DNA of 64,000 nucleotides from Litoreibacter roseus (GCF_009811795.1 NZ_BLJE01000007.1:62001-126000), one strand, 5' to 3'; counted from the first letter of the stretch, positions 16,848-26,139 are shown. Notes: generated by a model from the sequence alone, not told the origin. A program made the numbers and translations.

Positions 16848-17924
16848 ATGACAAAAACGACTTTTACGAAGTTTGCCTGCCTGCTGCCCGCAGCGGCCAT
16901 CAGCCTGATGACGGCGGGCGCGGCAACGGCGGAGACCTACAAGCTGACCATGGCCGCGAGCCATCCCACGGTTTTGCCCTGGGTAGGTCAGCTTTCCACT
17001 ACCGTGGTGGCCAAGTCGAACGAACGGCTTGAGGGAATGGGATCGGAAGACCGGATCGAGTGGACTGAGACCTATGGTGGTGCGCTATACGGGTTCAAGG
17101 ATACGCTTGAAGCTGTGGGCGACGGGCTGACTGATGCGGGTTGGGTGGGAACCCTCTGGGAAGGGTCCAAGATGCCCTTGCAAAACATGACTTATTTTAC
17201 ACCTTTCGTATCCGACGATCTGGTCGCGACGCTGAAAATCATGAACGAGCTGCATCGCGAGATGCCGGAGCTGCAGGCGGCGTGGGATGATCAGAACGTC
17301 GTCTTTCTGGGGGCCAGCGGGGTAGAGACCTATCACCTGTTCACCAACTTCCCGGTGAATTCTCTGGCGGATCTGGATGGCCGGAAGATCATCGCGCCAG
17401 GGCCCTCCGCCAATTGGATCAAGTCGGTGGGTGCGGTGCCGGTGAACGGGGCCTTGCCGACCTACTACAACCAGATTCAGACGGGTGTGGCTGACGGGGT
17501 CGTGGTGATCATCACGGGTGCTTTCCCCAACAAGCATTACGAGGTCGCACCCTATGTCACGCTGGTGGGTTTGGGCGCGCAGATGACCGGCGGTCTGGGC
17601 ATCAACAAGGATGTCTGGGAGGGGCTGTCGGACGATGTGCGCAGCGTCCTGACCGAGCTGGGCGAGGAATATACCGTTGCCCATGCCGAAGAGGTGATGG
17701 CACGCTACGAAAGCTTCCTTGCCAAGTTGCCTGAAGCGGGTGCAACAGTGACTGAACTGCCCGCGGCGGATGTGCAGGCCTGGGTAGATGGCCTGCCGAA
17801 CCTGGCCAAGGACTGGGCCGAGGCGAACGCCGATGATGGTGCAGCCGCGGTGCTGGATGCCTACATGGCCAAGGTCAAGGCGGCCGACCTTGACCCGCGC
17901 ATCGACTGGTCCGAGCGCGAGTAG
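16848..17924 (+). CDS. TRAP transporter substrate-binding protein (DctP family)
   Basis: This 358-residue periplasmic protein starts with a Sec-type signal (KFACLLPAAAISLMTAGAATA, cleavage before ETYKL) and has the DctP fold (LTMAASHPTVLPWV; QTGVADGVVVI near the middle). The open frame begins at 16827, but the ATG at 16848 has GGGAGGAG at the correct distance. It is the receptor for the fused DctQM permease 9 nt downstream. The ligand is probably the phenolic substrate or an acidic relative. Confidence 0.88.
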   Translation: MTKTTFTKFACLLPAAAISLMTAGAATAETYKLTMAASHPTVLPWVGQLSTTVVAKSNERLEGMGSEDRIEWTETYGGALYGFKDTLEAVGDGLTDAGWVGTLWEGSKMPLQNMTYFTPFVSDDLVATLKIMNELHREMPELQAAWDDQNVVFLGASGVETYHLFTNFPVNSLADLDGRKIIAPGPSANWIKSVGAVPVNGALPTYYNQIQTGVADGVVVIITGAFPNKHYEVAPYVTLVGLGAQMTGGLGINKDVWEGLSDDVRSVLTELGEEYTVAHAEEVMARYESFLAKLPEAGATVTELPAADVQAWVDGLPNLAKDWAEANADDGAAAVLDAYMAKVKAADLDPRIDWSERE

Positions 17925-17933
17925 GGGGCAGCC

Positions 17934-19895
17934 ATGCGCGGTTCGAGCCAACACTTCCGGCGGCGCATTGATCAGACGGTGAGCGGGGTTTCCACGCTCA
18001 CCGGCGTGATCAGCGGGGCTGCGTCGATCTGGATTTTCTGCCTGATGTTGCTGATCTGCGGCGACATTCTGGGGCGCACGCTGCTCAACACGCCGATACA
18101 GGGTGTGTCAGAGATCGTGGCAAATTCCATTGTCGCCATCGTCTTTTTGCAGGCCGCGCATACGCTGATGAGCGGGCGCATGACGCGCACCGACATTCTT
18201 ATCGGCCCACTTGAAGAACATCGCCCTTTTGCGGCCGCGGTCATGCGCATTGTCTTCCATCTGGCGGGCATCGTGGTCTTTGCGCTGATTGCGCAGGGCA
18301 CATGGCCGAAGCTGGTGGATGCCTGGGCCGAGGACGAGTTCTTTGGCGCGCAGGGTGTCTTTACCGCCCCTGTCTGGCCGATCAAGGCCTGTCTTTTCGG
18401 TGGATCGCTGTTGACCTGTCTGGCCTTTGCCACGCAGGCGCTACTCGATCTCAAGGAAATCCTCAGCCATAACCGTGCGGCCCCCCTGCGTATCCGGCAC
18501 ACGGTGCTGACCACGCCCCGGGGCTGGCCGATACTTGTTGTTTTCGCCGCCGTGCTTGTGGTTGGTTATGCGCTTGTCTTTGCGGATATGGACCGCATCG
18601 GTGTGGGGCTTGCCGCGATTGCCTTCATGCTGGTGTTGATCCTGTCAGGGGCGCATATCGCAGTGGTACTGATCCTGCTGAGCTTTCTCGGCATTTGGCT
18701 TATTCGTTACAATCCGACGGTTGCCATGCGCTCGCTTGCGCTTGCGGCGGATGGGGCGATCAATCGCTATCTCTTTGGCGTGGTTCCGCTATTTGTGCTG
18801 ATGGGGCTGGTTGTTGATATCGCGGACATCGGGCGCGAGGCCTACCGGGTCGCGGCCTGGATGTTGCAGCGCATTCGCGGCGGGCTGGGCATTGCGACGG
18901 TGGCGGCGAACGCTGTCTTTGCCTCGATCACTGGCATATCCATCGCTTCGGCCGCGGTGTTCTCGCGCGTAGCTGTGCCCCAGATGGTGGCCAACGGGTA
19001 CAACAACCGCTTTGCTTTGGGGGTTGTCGCCGGTTCATCCGTGCTGGGCATGTTGATCCCGCCGAGCTTGCTGCTGATCATCTATGGTGTTCTGGCCGAG
19101 CAATCGGTGGGGGCCTTGTTCCTTGCGGCGATTGTCCCCGGCGCGCTGCTGGCCTTCGTCTTTGGTACGGGCATTTACCTGATGGCCTGGCTACGGCCCA
19201 AGATGGTGATGCAGTCTGACAAGCCCACGGTAATCGAAGGCGAGACGTGGCGCAGCGCGCTGATCAAGCTGGTGCCCATCACCGCACTTGTTGTGATCGT
19301 ACTGGGCGGCATCTACTCGGGCGTCTTCACCCCCACTGAAGCAGGCGCAGCGGGCGCTGCGGCAGCGATCGCGGTGGCGTTGCTGAAAGGAAGCCTGACC
19401 TGGGCGCGGCTGTGGCGGGTTCTGGTAGATACCGGGCTGGTGTCGGTCTCGATCCTGCTGCTGATCATCGCCGCGTCGATGTATTCGCGGATGCTGTCGC
19501 TGTCGACCATTCCGCAAGAGGCCACGATGTTCTTTGCCGAGGCCGGCTTTGGCCTGATGGGCTTCATGATGATCTACCTCGTTCTGGTGGTGATCATGGG
19601 GATGTTCCTTGATTCCACGTCGATCATGTTGATCTTGCTGCCCCTTGCCCTGCCGGTGGTCAGCGGGCTTGGCGGTGACTTGATCTGGTTTGGGATTGTC
19701 ACCGTGATCGCAGTGGAGATCGGCTTGCTGACGCCGCCCTTTGGGCTGACGGTCTATGTGGTCAAGGCGACGATATCGGACCGTTCGACCAGCCTGGGCG
19801 ATATCTTTATCGGCACCTTTCCCTTCGTGATCATGATGACGGTTGTCACGCTGATCCTCACCTTTGTGCCAGCACTTAGCCTCGTGTTCGAGTAG
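17934..19895 (+). CDS. TRAP transporter fused permease (DctQ-DctM)
   Basis: The 653-residue membrane protein joins a four-helix DctQ-like small subunit (residues 1 to about 190, with VSEIVANSIVAIVFLQAAHTL) to a 12-helix DctM large subunit (from about residue 205, with GISIASAAVFSRVAVPQM and the LGMLIPPSLLLIIYG signature). Fusions of this kind are known in the TRAP family. It uses a sodium or proton gradient to import the ligand delivered by the protein at 16848. It is the last gene of the hydroxyquinol operon, and no hairpin terminator is obvious after it. Confidence 0.88.
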   Translation: MRGSSQHFRRRIDQTVSGVSTLTGVISGAASIWIFCLMLLICGDILGRTLLNTPIQGVSEIVANSIVAIVFLQAAHTLMSGRMTRTDILIGPLEEHRPFAAAVMRIVFHLAGIVVFALIAQGTWPKLVDAWAEDEFFGAQGVFTAPVWPIKACLFGGSLLTCLAFATQALLDLKEILSHNRAAPLRIRHTVLTTPRGWPILVVFAAVLVVGYALVFADMDRIGVGLAAIAFMLVLILSGAHIAVVLILLSFLGIWLIRYNPTVAMRSLALAADGAINRYLFGVVPLFVLMGLVVDIADIGREAYRVAAWMLQRIRGGLGIATVAANAVFASITGISIASAAVFSRVAVPQMVANGYNNRFALGVVAGSSVLGMLIPPSLLLIIYGVLAEQSVGALFLAAIVPGALLAFVFGTGIYLMAWLRPKMVMQSDKPTVIEGETWRSALIKLVPITALVVIVLGGIYSGVFTPTEAGAAGAAAAIAVALLKGSLTWARLWRVLVDTGLVSVSILLLIIAASMYSRMLSLSTIPQEATMFFAEAGFGLMGFMMIYLVLVVIMGMFLDSTSIMLILLPLALPVVSGLGGDLIWFGIVTVIAVEIGLLTPPFGLTVYVVKATISDRSTSLGDIFIGTFPFVIMMTVVTLILTFVPALSLVFE

Positions 19896-20578
19896 GAGCG
19901 GCCATGCGGTTCGTGTTTCAGGCTAAGGACGAGTTTGATTATCATTGACTGCAAATTGCTTCACTGGACAGGCGCCGGGAACACTTTGATTATGCGCTTT
20001 AGAAGCATGACGTTCACGTACTGCAATCTGGCCTGCTGATCGACGAATGCGGAACAAGATTTGTTAGGATAGCTTCTCTTTTTGGACGCACCAGATCGGG
20101 TCTGCATAGAAGTGGTAATCCAAGATGATCTTCTGACAAATTTCTGGATTTAGGCGTCTCTTGCGATGGATATTGCGAATAATCGGGAGGACAATCTACC
20201 TGCAAAGAAGCTATGCAAGTAAGTTAAGCAATTCAATTCGGAAGAAGTCGGTTGGGGTGCTGTAAAAGCCTCACCGCGTACGCCTGTGCAACTGTTCTGA
20301 TCAATTGGAAAGAGCGTTTTTGGAACGCGTTGAAACAGAGAGGGCGCACCAATCGCTTGGTCTGAACCATGGCAGATTTTGCTCGGGTCCGTCGATTTTT
20401 CTGCCGGAGGTTTAGAGGCCTCTACGGCAAGTTCACGTTCCCTTTCGATGATGGTCACAAGCGCATCTTTCAGAAAGACTTCGAGCTTGGTTCTGGCACA
20501 GGCGAGGCACAAGCATTAAACCAACTGTGGCATCGCAATCGACCTGTCACAGAGCGTGACACCAAGTTTTCTTTGGAG
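19896..20578. other. 683-bp region without a supported gene
   Basis: The stretch lies between the TRAP permease and the convergent molybdopterin oxidoreductase. It holds overlapping open frames on both strands (for example 20150-20512 minus and 20369-20734 plus) that lack good ribosome-binding sites and family motifs. The lower density of structure and the isolated frames suggest decayed sequence, but I cannot name a parent gene. Confidence 0.4.
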
Positions 20579-21286
20579 CTACAACCCTGCGAACCAGTTG
20601 TAGCCCTGATCTTCCCAATATCCACCAGGGTACACGTTGGTCACTCTGATTTCAGTGATGGACTTAGCGTTCTTGAAACCAAGCTTTGTTGGGATCCTCA
20701 ATCTGCAGGGTGCTCCATAAGGAACTGGAAGTGAACGACCAAGAAAATCTAACGCTAATATTGTTTGAGGATGGAAAGCAGACTTCATGTCGATGGATGT
20801 TCGATAGTCATCTGCGCAACGGAATTCGACGAACTTGGCGGACAAGTCCGCGCCAACAAAGTTTAAAACGCTTGAAAGAGGAACCCCTGACCACTCACCG
20901 ACGGCGCTCCAGCCTTCAATGCATATCAGGCGCGTTACTTGAGTTTCCTGAGGGAAAGCGCGTAACTCAGATATCGAGAAATCGTGCTGTTTTTCAATCA
21001 AGCCATCAACACTAAGCCGCCAGTCTGAACCCTGTATCCTGGGGGCGTAGCTCTCTGGGTAGAAGGCATTGAACGGAAATGGCGAAGTAACATCTGATGG
21101 TTCATAAACCTGAGCCAACGTGGTTGGATCAAACAGAACGTCCTGAACCTTGTCGTTAAAGTCTGAAACGCGATCCAAGGCGGGCTCTCTCAAACTAGGG
21201 AAAGACATCACTCCAGCCGTCCCTCCAACAAAAGTCATCCCTGCCAGTCCTCCAAAAAAACCACGTCGACTGAGCCTGTGTTTCAT
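20579..21286 (-). CDS. Tat-exported molybdopterin oxidoreductase, sulfite oxidase/MsrP-like
   Basis: The 235-residue protein has a twin-arginine signal (SRRGFFGG then a hydrophobic stretch) and one sulfite-oxidase-type molybdopterin domain. Cys122 in RLICIEGWSAVGEWSGVPL is the expected molybdenum ligand, and a basic GAPCRLRIPTKLGFK pocket follows. It should be a soluble periplasmic enzyme that takes electrons from, or gives them to, the cytochrome b encoded immediately upstream, whose stop overlaps its start by 4 nt. This resembles YedYZ (MsrPQ) in logic, but the partner is not an MsrQ homologue. The substrate is unknown. Confidence 0.85.
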   Translation of the reverse strand: MKHRLSRRGFFGGLAGMTFVGGTAGVMSFPSLREPALDRVSDFNDKVQDVLFDPTTLAQVYEPSDVTSPFPFNAFYPESYAPRIQGSDWRLSVDGLIEKQHDFSISELRAFPQETQVTRLICIEGWSAVGEWSGVPLSSVLNFVGADLSAKFVEFRCADDYRTSIDMKSAFHPQTILALDFLGRSLPVPYGAPCRLRIPTKLGFKNAKSITEIRVTNVYPGGYWEDQGYNWFAGL

Positions 21287-21885
21287 TCTTTTTCCTTCTC
21301 AGGCTGTGCCCCAAAAAGCATCACCAATAGTGTGGATGGAACGATCATAACCATCGCCACGTGAATGAGGATGAATCCGACTAGTCCAGCCATGGACCAA
21401 AAGTGCCAACGCCGTACAGCTTCATAACCACCGAGACCTTCCGCGATAAATTGCAGCTGAACTGGCTTCCAAAGAGCAAGGCCTGACAAGATCACAAGTA
21501 CGAACAGTGCGAAAACGGTCAGGTATAGAAGCCGTTGTGTGTGCACGTAGATGCCCGCTGAGTGCATGAGCCTCAGCTTCAAAGTATCTACAAACTCCTC
21601 AGCGAGAATCTTGCTGTGAATGGGTGAAAGGGCTGGGCCACCGCGCGCAAGAAACACACGCAAGAAGATCTGAAGAGTGGCCCCGAACATAAGACCCCAC
21701 ATGAACAGGAAATGCCAACGCAGTGCTGGTGTCAGATAGCCCCCCAGAGTGATCTCTTTTGGGAACTCGAAAGGGTAAAATGGAGCGGCATTGTAGATGG
21801 CCCAGCCGGACGTCGTAAGACCTAGGACACACACGGCGTTTAACCAGTGCAGCAGTCGCGTGAGTGGAGAAAAGGCTTTAGGCAT
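21283..21885 (-). CDS. Cytochrome b561-type membrane subunit
   Basis: The 200-residue protein has four to five hydrophobic segments with histidines suited to haem b binding (RLLHWLNAV in helix 1, LRWHFLFMWG, RRWHFWSMAG and ILIHVAM). This is the pattern of thiosulfate reductase/formate dehydrogenase-type cytochromes b. The open frame reaches 21951, but the ATG at 21885 follows GGAGG at a good distance. It is the probable quinone-linked redox partner of the molybdopterin enzyme, with which it overlaps by ATGA. Confidence 0.82.
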   Translation of the reverse strand: MPKAFSPLTRLLHWLNAVCVLGLTTSGWAIYNAAPFYPFEFPKEITLGGYLTPALRWHFLFMWGLMFGATLQIFLRVFLARGGPALSPIHSKILAEEFVDTLKLRLMHSAGIYVHTQRLLYLTVFALFVLVILSGLALWKPVQLQFIAEGLGGYEAVRRWHFWSMAGLVGFILIHVAMVMIVPSTLLVMLFGAQPEKEKE

Positions 21886-21910
21886 TATCAGTCCTCCGGC
21901 TAGGTTTCGT

Positions 21911-22501
21911 TCAAACGGGTGGCAATCCACCGTTCTCGTGCTTGCCGACAAACTTTCCCGAAACTACGCCGTCACTTTCATCCGCAAAAATGACGACGTT
22001 GTCGCCAACGCTGATCTTCTCATCCGGATCGGGAGAAAAGCTGTTGATCGGCGCGGAAGTCGGAACATAGATGGTTTGCTGTTCCCCGCCATAAGTCACT
22101 GTCAGGATATTCTCTCCACCGCGCGCAACAACTTGAGCAACGGTGGCGTTGGTCATTTTGCTTTCCGGGCCCAGATCCCAAACTTTGAAGCCTTCGTTCA
22201 TCCCGCGCATCTGTTCAGGAAATACAATAACCCCCAGAGCTCGACGGTTGCCATCAGGGGCGTCGATGGAAGGCACGGCGATATAGGCGTTTTGCGGAAG
22301 GTCGGATAACGAAATGTCGCGATACATCAAGACGACTGGTTCGGTTAGCTTGACTTCAATGCTTTGGCCCGCCGCGTTCTCTACCACTGCCACCGAACCG
22401 TCGAATGCCGATACGGTGCCTCTTACGCGGAGCGGGTCTGCAAAGGCGACATGGGCAGTCAAAGAAAGTGCCGCTCCTAGCAAGAAAAATTTGGTGTTCA
22501 T
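21911..22501 (-). CDS. Exported protein with DUF5666-like repeats
   Basis: The 196-residue protein has a Sec signal peptide (FFLLGAALSLTAHVAFA) and two short beta-rich segments of the kind found in DUF5666 proteins (VRGTVSAFDGSVAVVEN, VTYGGEQQTIYVP, KISVGDNVVIFA). It is first in a three-gene unit with the cytochrome b and molybdopterin enzyme. It could be a periplasmic accessory or metal-handling factor. No enzymatic motif is visible. Confidence 0.7.
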   Translation of the reverse strand: MNTKFFLLGAALSLTAHVAFADPLRVRGTVSAFDGSVAVVENAAGQSIEVKLTEPVVLMYRDISLSDLPQNAYIAVPSIDAPDGNRRALGVIVFPEQMRGMNEGFKVWDLGPESKMTNATVAQVVARGGENILTVTYGGEQQTIYVPTSAPINSFSPDPDEKISVGDNVVIFADESDGVVSGKFVGKHENGGLPPV

Positions 22502-22562
22502 TAGATGATCCTCTCATTGGCTTCAGTACCAGAAGGGGATCACTTTGAGGCCCTATTTCATA

Positions 22563-22578
22563 TCGGGTAGATACCCGA
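22563..22578. promoter_or_regulatory. Inverted repeat in divergent promoter region
   Basis: TCGGGTA-GA-TACCCGA is a perfect inverted repeat with 7-bp arms, 35 bp before the LuxR-type gene at 22613 and 62 bp before the exported-protein gene at 22501. It is a good candidate operator for the LuxR-type regulator, which would control both directions. Confidence 0.55.
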
Positions 22579-22612
22579 CCCAAACCAAAGATGAGCATGG
22601 TAGATCATAAGA

Positions 22613-24067
22613 ATGAAAACACAGTCATTGAACCACGAAGTGCTCGCAGCTCTGGCATTCGCCGGGGACCTATCGATGGGGCAACCACCTGAGCACAGCC
22701 CTGCTGTGGCATGTCTTGCGGAAAAAATTGCAACCGAATTTGGCGCCAGCGAAGCTGTCAAACGCTGCACAGTTCAACTGTCACTGGTTCGCTGGGCTGG
22801 ATGTACGGCAAATGCGCGCGAGTTTTCCGACTTGCTTGGAGATGACGTGCGCGGGCGCGCTCAAATGATTGCCGACCGGAACCCATTTGTCGATGCAGAC
22901 CCGCCGGCCGGTTCACTCCACGCCGCGATAGAGCCACTAGCACTTGCCCACTGCGAAGCCACAGCAATTCTTTCGGAACGGATTGGGTTACTCCCGGAAG
23001 TCGCCGAGTCGGTCATGGACATCTTCGAGGCTTGGGATGGCAGCGGGTTACCATCGGGAAAGAGCGGAGAAGACATTGCTGAGGCAGCTCAGTATGTCGC
23101 GCTTGCGGGTGATGCCGAGGTATTCTCCCGGACATACGGAGTTCCACACGCTTGTGTTCTAATCTCCAGCCGAGCTGGGAAAAGGTATGATACTTCTTTG
23201 GCTCAGAAGGCAGCAATTCGTCTGCCTGCCTGGATCGAAGAATTGAAGTCTATTGATCTTCTGGATGTATCGATAAGCAGTGTCGGCGAGACAAATCGCC
23301 CCGAACTATCCGGTGAAAGCGCTGCACTGATACTCGGCGACTTCACCGATATCAAAGTTCCCGGACACGAGGGGTGTTGTCGTGTAGCAGTAGAAATCGT
23401 GGAAAAAGTAGTACCCAAACTCGGTTTGGAGAATGCTGTTTCGAAGTTGAAAATTGCAGCGGCCGTGGCAGGAATTGGCCGCGTCGCCGTCTCAAACACG
23501 AAACTCTCACTTTCGTCTGAGGCCTCACTCCTAGTCCCTCATTGGACAGAACGGATCCTATCTCGCATTCCTGAATTTGGTGCAGCGATCAAACTTGCTG
23601 GGCAGGCCTACGAACGGCTCGATGGTCGTGGTCTGGGGAAAGGACTTGCGGCGCAATCGCTTTCGTTGGAAGCACGCTTGATACAGGTCGTCCGCGCTGT
23701 CGTTGAGGCGCCTGATTGCATCGTTGAAGGCAAGATCAAGGTGGAAGCCATCCGATCAATGTTTGCAAGCGAAGCATACGCGGGCGGGTTTGATGAAAGG
23801 ATCATCGAAGCGGTTTTGGTCAGCCTTGGTTCTAAAAGGAAGAGATCGAAGTTTCACGCGAATGAGGAACTTCTGACACCACGAGAAACCGAAGTGCTTC
23901 AGCAATTGGCGACTGGTGTGCCGAACAAACAAATCGCGCGGGATCTCGGTGTATCCCCAAAGACCGTGAGCACACATCTCGAACGCATCTACTTGAAGCT
24001 TGACGTTCGAACCCGAGCGGCGGCAACGCTGAAGGCCCTCGAAATGGGTCAGTTCTCAAAGCACTGA
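22613..24067 (+). CDS. LuxR-type regulator with two degenerate HD-GYP-like segments
   Basis: The 484-residue protein ends in a clear LuxR/GerE helix-turn-helix (residues about 420-480; LTPRETEVLQQLATGVPNKQIARDLGVSPKTVSTHL). Upstream are two separate stretches that look like remains of HD-GYP cores: FEAWDGSGLPSGKSG near residue 142 and YERLDGRGLGKGLAAQSLSLEARL near 335, each resembling the HHExxDGxGYP region. The leading histidines of the HHE motif are missing in both, so phosphodiesterase activity is unlikely and the segments may instead sense a ligand. It is divergent from the molybdopterin gene set across an inverted repeat. Confidence 0.8.
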   Translation: MKTQSLNHEVLAALAFAGDLSMGQPPEHSPAVACLAEKIATEFGASEAVKRCTVQLSLVRWAGCTANAREFSDLLGDDVRGRAQMIADRNPFVDADPPAGSLHAAIEPLALAHCEATAILSERIGLLPEVAESVMDIFEAWDGSGLPSGKSGEDIAEAAQYVALAGDAEVFSRTYGVPHACVLISSRAGKRYDTSLAQKAAIRLPAWIEELKSIDLLDVSISSVGETNRPELSGESAALILGDFTDIKVPGHEGCCRVAVEIVEKVVPKLGLENAVSKLKIAAAVAGIGRVAVSNTKLSLSSEASLLVPHWTERILSRIPEFGAAIKLAGQAYERLDGRGLGKGLAAQSLSLEARLIQVVRAVVEAPDCIVEGKIKVEAIRSMFASEAYAGGFDERIIEAVLVSLGSKRKRSKFHANEELLTPRETEVLQQLATGVPNKQIARDLGVSPKTVSTHLERIYLKLDVRTRAAATLKALEMGQFSKH

Positions 24068-25064
24068 GGCATCGGGGAGTGAATATTAGTCGTTGGACTC
24101 AGCCTCTGCACTCACATGATAATCGTTCCTCTCCAGTTCGCTCAAGTTTGCGACGAATTGGCAAAAAGTGCGTCATAACAAACACAAAAGGCCCTCGGTT
24201 TAATGGATATTTTTTTGGGATTAACGATAGAATTTCTTGTGCTGTGATTGAGGAACCCAAAATGGCGGGATCAACTACCCACAGAATAGCACCAACCAGT
24301 CAAGGGACGAACCCTTTAGGATGCGAAGCTGGATCAAAAAGACACCTGTCCTTCCATGCAAGGGATTTGGTGCCAATGCCTCAAGAAAGAACCGAGGACC
24401 AACTCAACTTGACGTCTCATTGAGCACTGACGTTGGCAGCCGTGTCGGCTGCCCTCACTGCCAGGCCGAATGAGTTGTCCCAGGCAGTAGTATAGATCGC
24501 CACCATCATCTTATCGGCGCGCCCGGACGATGTTTCACCAGCTCACTGTACAAGCCGTCTTCAATCTGAAGCACCGCAGCAAACGTGCGTCTAAGGTCTT
24601 CCGCGCCACGGCCTAAAAGCAGGGAGGGTGCCGGGTGGTCTTCGGTCTTCTGAGGGGGCTTTTGTTCCGTCGCATGTATCCAAGCAGCGTTTGCTTTGAG
24701 GAGGGTCCGACGCCCGCTGCGCCGGTCCAATCCGACCCTGTTACCCTCGCAGCAGCCCCGTGACCATTCGGCCTAATCCTTCTAACACCTGCGCGATTTC
24801 TGGTGCAGCTGGTTTCCAAGCGGGTAGATAGGTGAGGTGGCCAGGTCCCTCATGTCCGGCTCCTTTGGCCTGTCGTTTCTGAAGGGATGGGACGTGGCAG
24901 AGAACCTCGTCCGGCAAAATCACTAAACAGCTGCGCTGCTCCGGGCCCACCCGTGTCCTCGGCTTCGCCTGCGGGCCGCGCCAGTGCGCCCTCCGGTGTT
25001 TCACCGGCCGAGAACCGTCTGCCTTGGCACGACCCATCGAAACGACACACCAAAGGAGACAGTC
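24068..25064. other. About 1 kb without a supported gene; left flank of the mobile module
   Basis: No frame here has both a ribosome-binding site and a recognisable product. A plus-strand frame at 24079-24423 (GTG start) and minus-strand fragments at 24506-24730 and 24741-25136 look partly protein-like (GRGAEDLRRTFAAVLQIEDG) but are broken and unassigned; they could be a decayed gene. The right end (24950-25064) holds the leader of the SSB-like gene: a repeat shared with 28054-28083 and a CCGGTG-TTT-CACCGG hairpin at 24993-25007. Confidence 0.4.
24950..24979 (+). repeat. 30-bp leader repeat, copy 1 (before SSB-like gene)
   Basis: A 30-bp sequence beginning CCCGTGTCCTCGGCTTCGCC is identical at 28054-28083. 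Both copies lie upstream of small mobile-element genes (86 bp before the SSB-like start here, 99 bp before the DUF736 start there). The repeat can fold a short GGC-TTC-GCC hairpin. Confidence 0.75.
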
Positions 25065-25394
25065 ATGATCAACGCAGCAACCTTCCAAATCATCGGCCGC
25101 ATCGGAAACCTCAACACCCTCGAAAAAGTCACCCATGTCTCAATCGCCTCAGACCGCTCCGTCAAACGGGGCGACGAATGGGTGACAGAGACCGACTGGA
25201 ACAACGTCACCGTCTTCAACCCCGCCCTGCGCAAACGCCTTTCCAATGCAAAGGCCGGCCAAAAGGGTAACCTCGTCATCTTCCAAGGCACCATCCAGAC
25301 CAATGCCTATGAGCAAAACGATACCAAACTCTACAAGACAGCCCTAGTCGCACAGTCCTTCGAAATCCTCTCCTTCAAGGCGGACGCTCAATGA
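25065..25394 (+). CDS. Single-stranded-DNA-binding (SSB-like, OB-fold) protein
   Basis: The 109-residue protein matches the OB-fold core of SSB (FQIIGRIGNL, VSIASDRS, ETDWNNVTVFNPALRKRL, GNLVIFQGTIQTNAYE) but lacks the acidic C-terminal tail used by housekeeping SSB to recruit partners. The ATG at 25065 follows AAAGGAGA; the longer frame to 24984 would overlap the leader hairpin. Plasmid and integrative-element SSB variants protect transferred single strands, which fits the tra genes further on. It overlaps the next gene as ATGA. Confidence 0.82.
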   Translation: MINAATFQIIGRIGNLNTLEKVTHVSIASDRSVKRGDEWVTETDWNNVTVFNPALRKRLSNAKAGQKGNLVIFQGTIQTNAYEQNDTKLYKTALVAQSFEILSFKADAQ

Positions 25395-25645
25395 GCGCCG
25401 CCGGCAGCTGGTGGCCCGTCGGCGACCACCTTCTCCCCGACGGCTTAACACTCACCCTGGAGGACCAGATGCAGCTTCAAGCCCATCTCGATATCGCCGA
25501 ACGCGCTGCAGATCGGGCGGATGATATCCTCGCAAGGGCACGCGCCGCAAATCTCGATGCCGAAGAGATCGATCATCTCCGCGAGAAAGCCACCGCAGCC
25601 CGCATCGCCTATTACGACGCCCTCAACGCAGATCTGGCTCAATGA
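25391..25645 (+). CDS. Small hypothetical protein coupled to the SSB-like gene
   Basis: The 84-residue product is largely helical and rich in Ala and charged residues (LDIAERAADRADDILARARAANLDAEEIDHLREKATAAR), suggesting a coiled coil. Its ATG overlaps the SSB-like stop by 4 nt, which supports translation. I do not recognise the family. Confidence 0.6.
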   Translation: MSAAGSWWPVGDHLLPDGLTLTLEDQMQLQAHLDIAERAADRADDILARARAANLDAEEIDHLREKATAARIAYYDALNADLAQ

Positions 25646-26139
25646 GCCAGGTCTTATCCCGGCTTGAGTGATCTTTTTTTGGGATGCGCTGAGCCAGTTT
25701 GATCGAGACGTGCGGCACGTCGGGAGCCATCGGTCCATGGGTTTTGTGAGCTCTGTCTGGGCGCGCCGTACCGGCCGCGCTCTACTCGCTGCGCTCCCGA
25801 AGCCCGCAAGCGGTCTTCGCCATCCGGTAACGATCGCTCGCGCAGGCTGAGGCCTAAACCTGCCGATACATCACCCTGGTATGCGGTCCACAGACCGCTC
25901 TTCAACGGCTTCGATTGCGTTTTGAGCACGTAGGGCGCATAGTGACCCCGCATCTTCCTTAGAAGGTGTGAGGCTTAGAAACCTCAACACTGGAAACCAC
26001 CAACGGCCCTTGAGTTTGAGCGGCCGGGTGGCGGACGCTATGTCCAAGGCGCTCGCGCCTAAAAGCGTTCGCGCCTTTCCAGTGAAGGTTTCTAACACCC
26101 GGCTTGGGGTGGTCAGCCTCGGTCTCAGGAGGGCGTAGA
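25646..26139. other. 494-bp region without a supported gene
   Basis: The sequence between two small plus-strand genes has open frames on the minus strand (25654-25953 and 25871-26221), but these lack ribosome-binding sites and their translations are arginine- and serine-rich without motifs. I see no RNA gene or convincing terminator. Confidence 0.4.

Noticed and set aside
20150-20734. Opposed short frames as possible genes
   Set aside because: No motif, no ribosome-binding site, and the plus-strand frame runs into the molybdopterin gene on the other strand; possibly decayed DNA but not assignable.
24079-24423. 114-aa plus-strand frame (GTG start)
   Set aside because: The purine-rich stretch touches the start codon and is too close for a ribosome-binding site; the translation matches nothing I know. 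It remains possible but unsupported.
25654-25953. 99-aa minus-strand frame
   Set aside because: Arg/Ser-rich translation without motif or ribosome-binding site in a GC-rich non-coding stretch.
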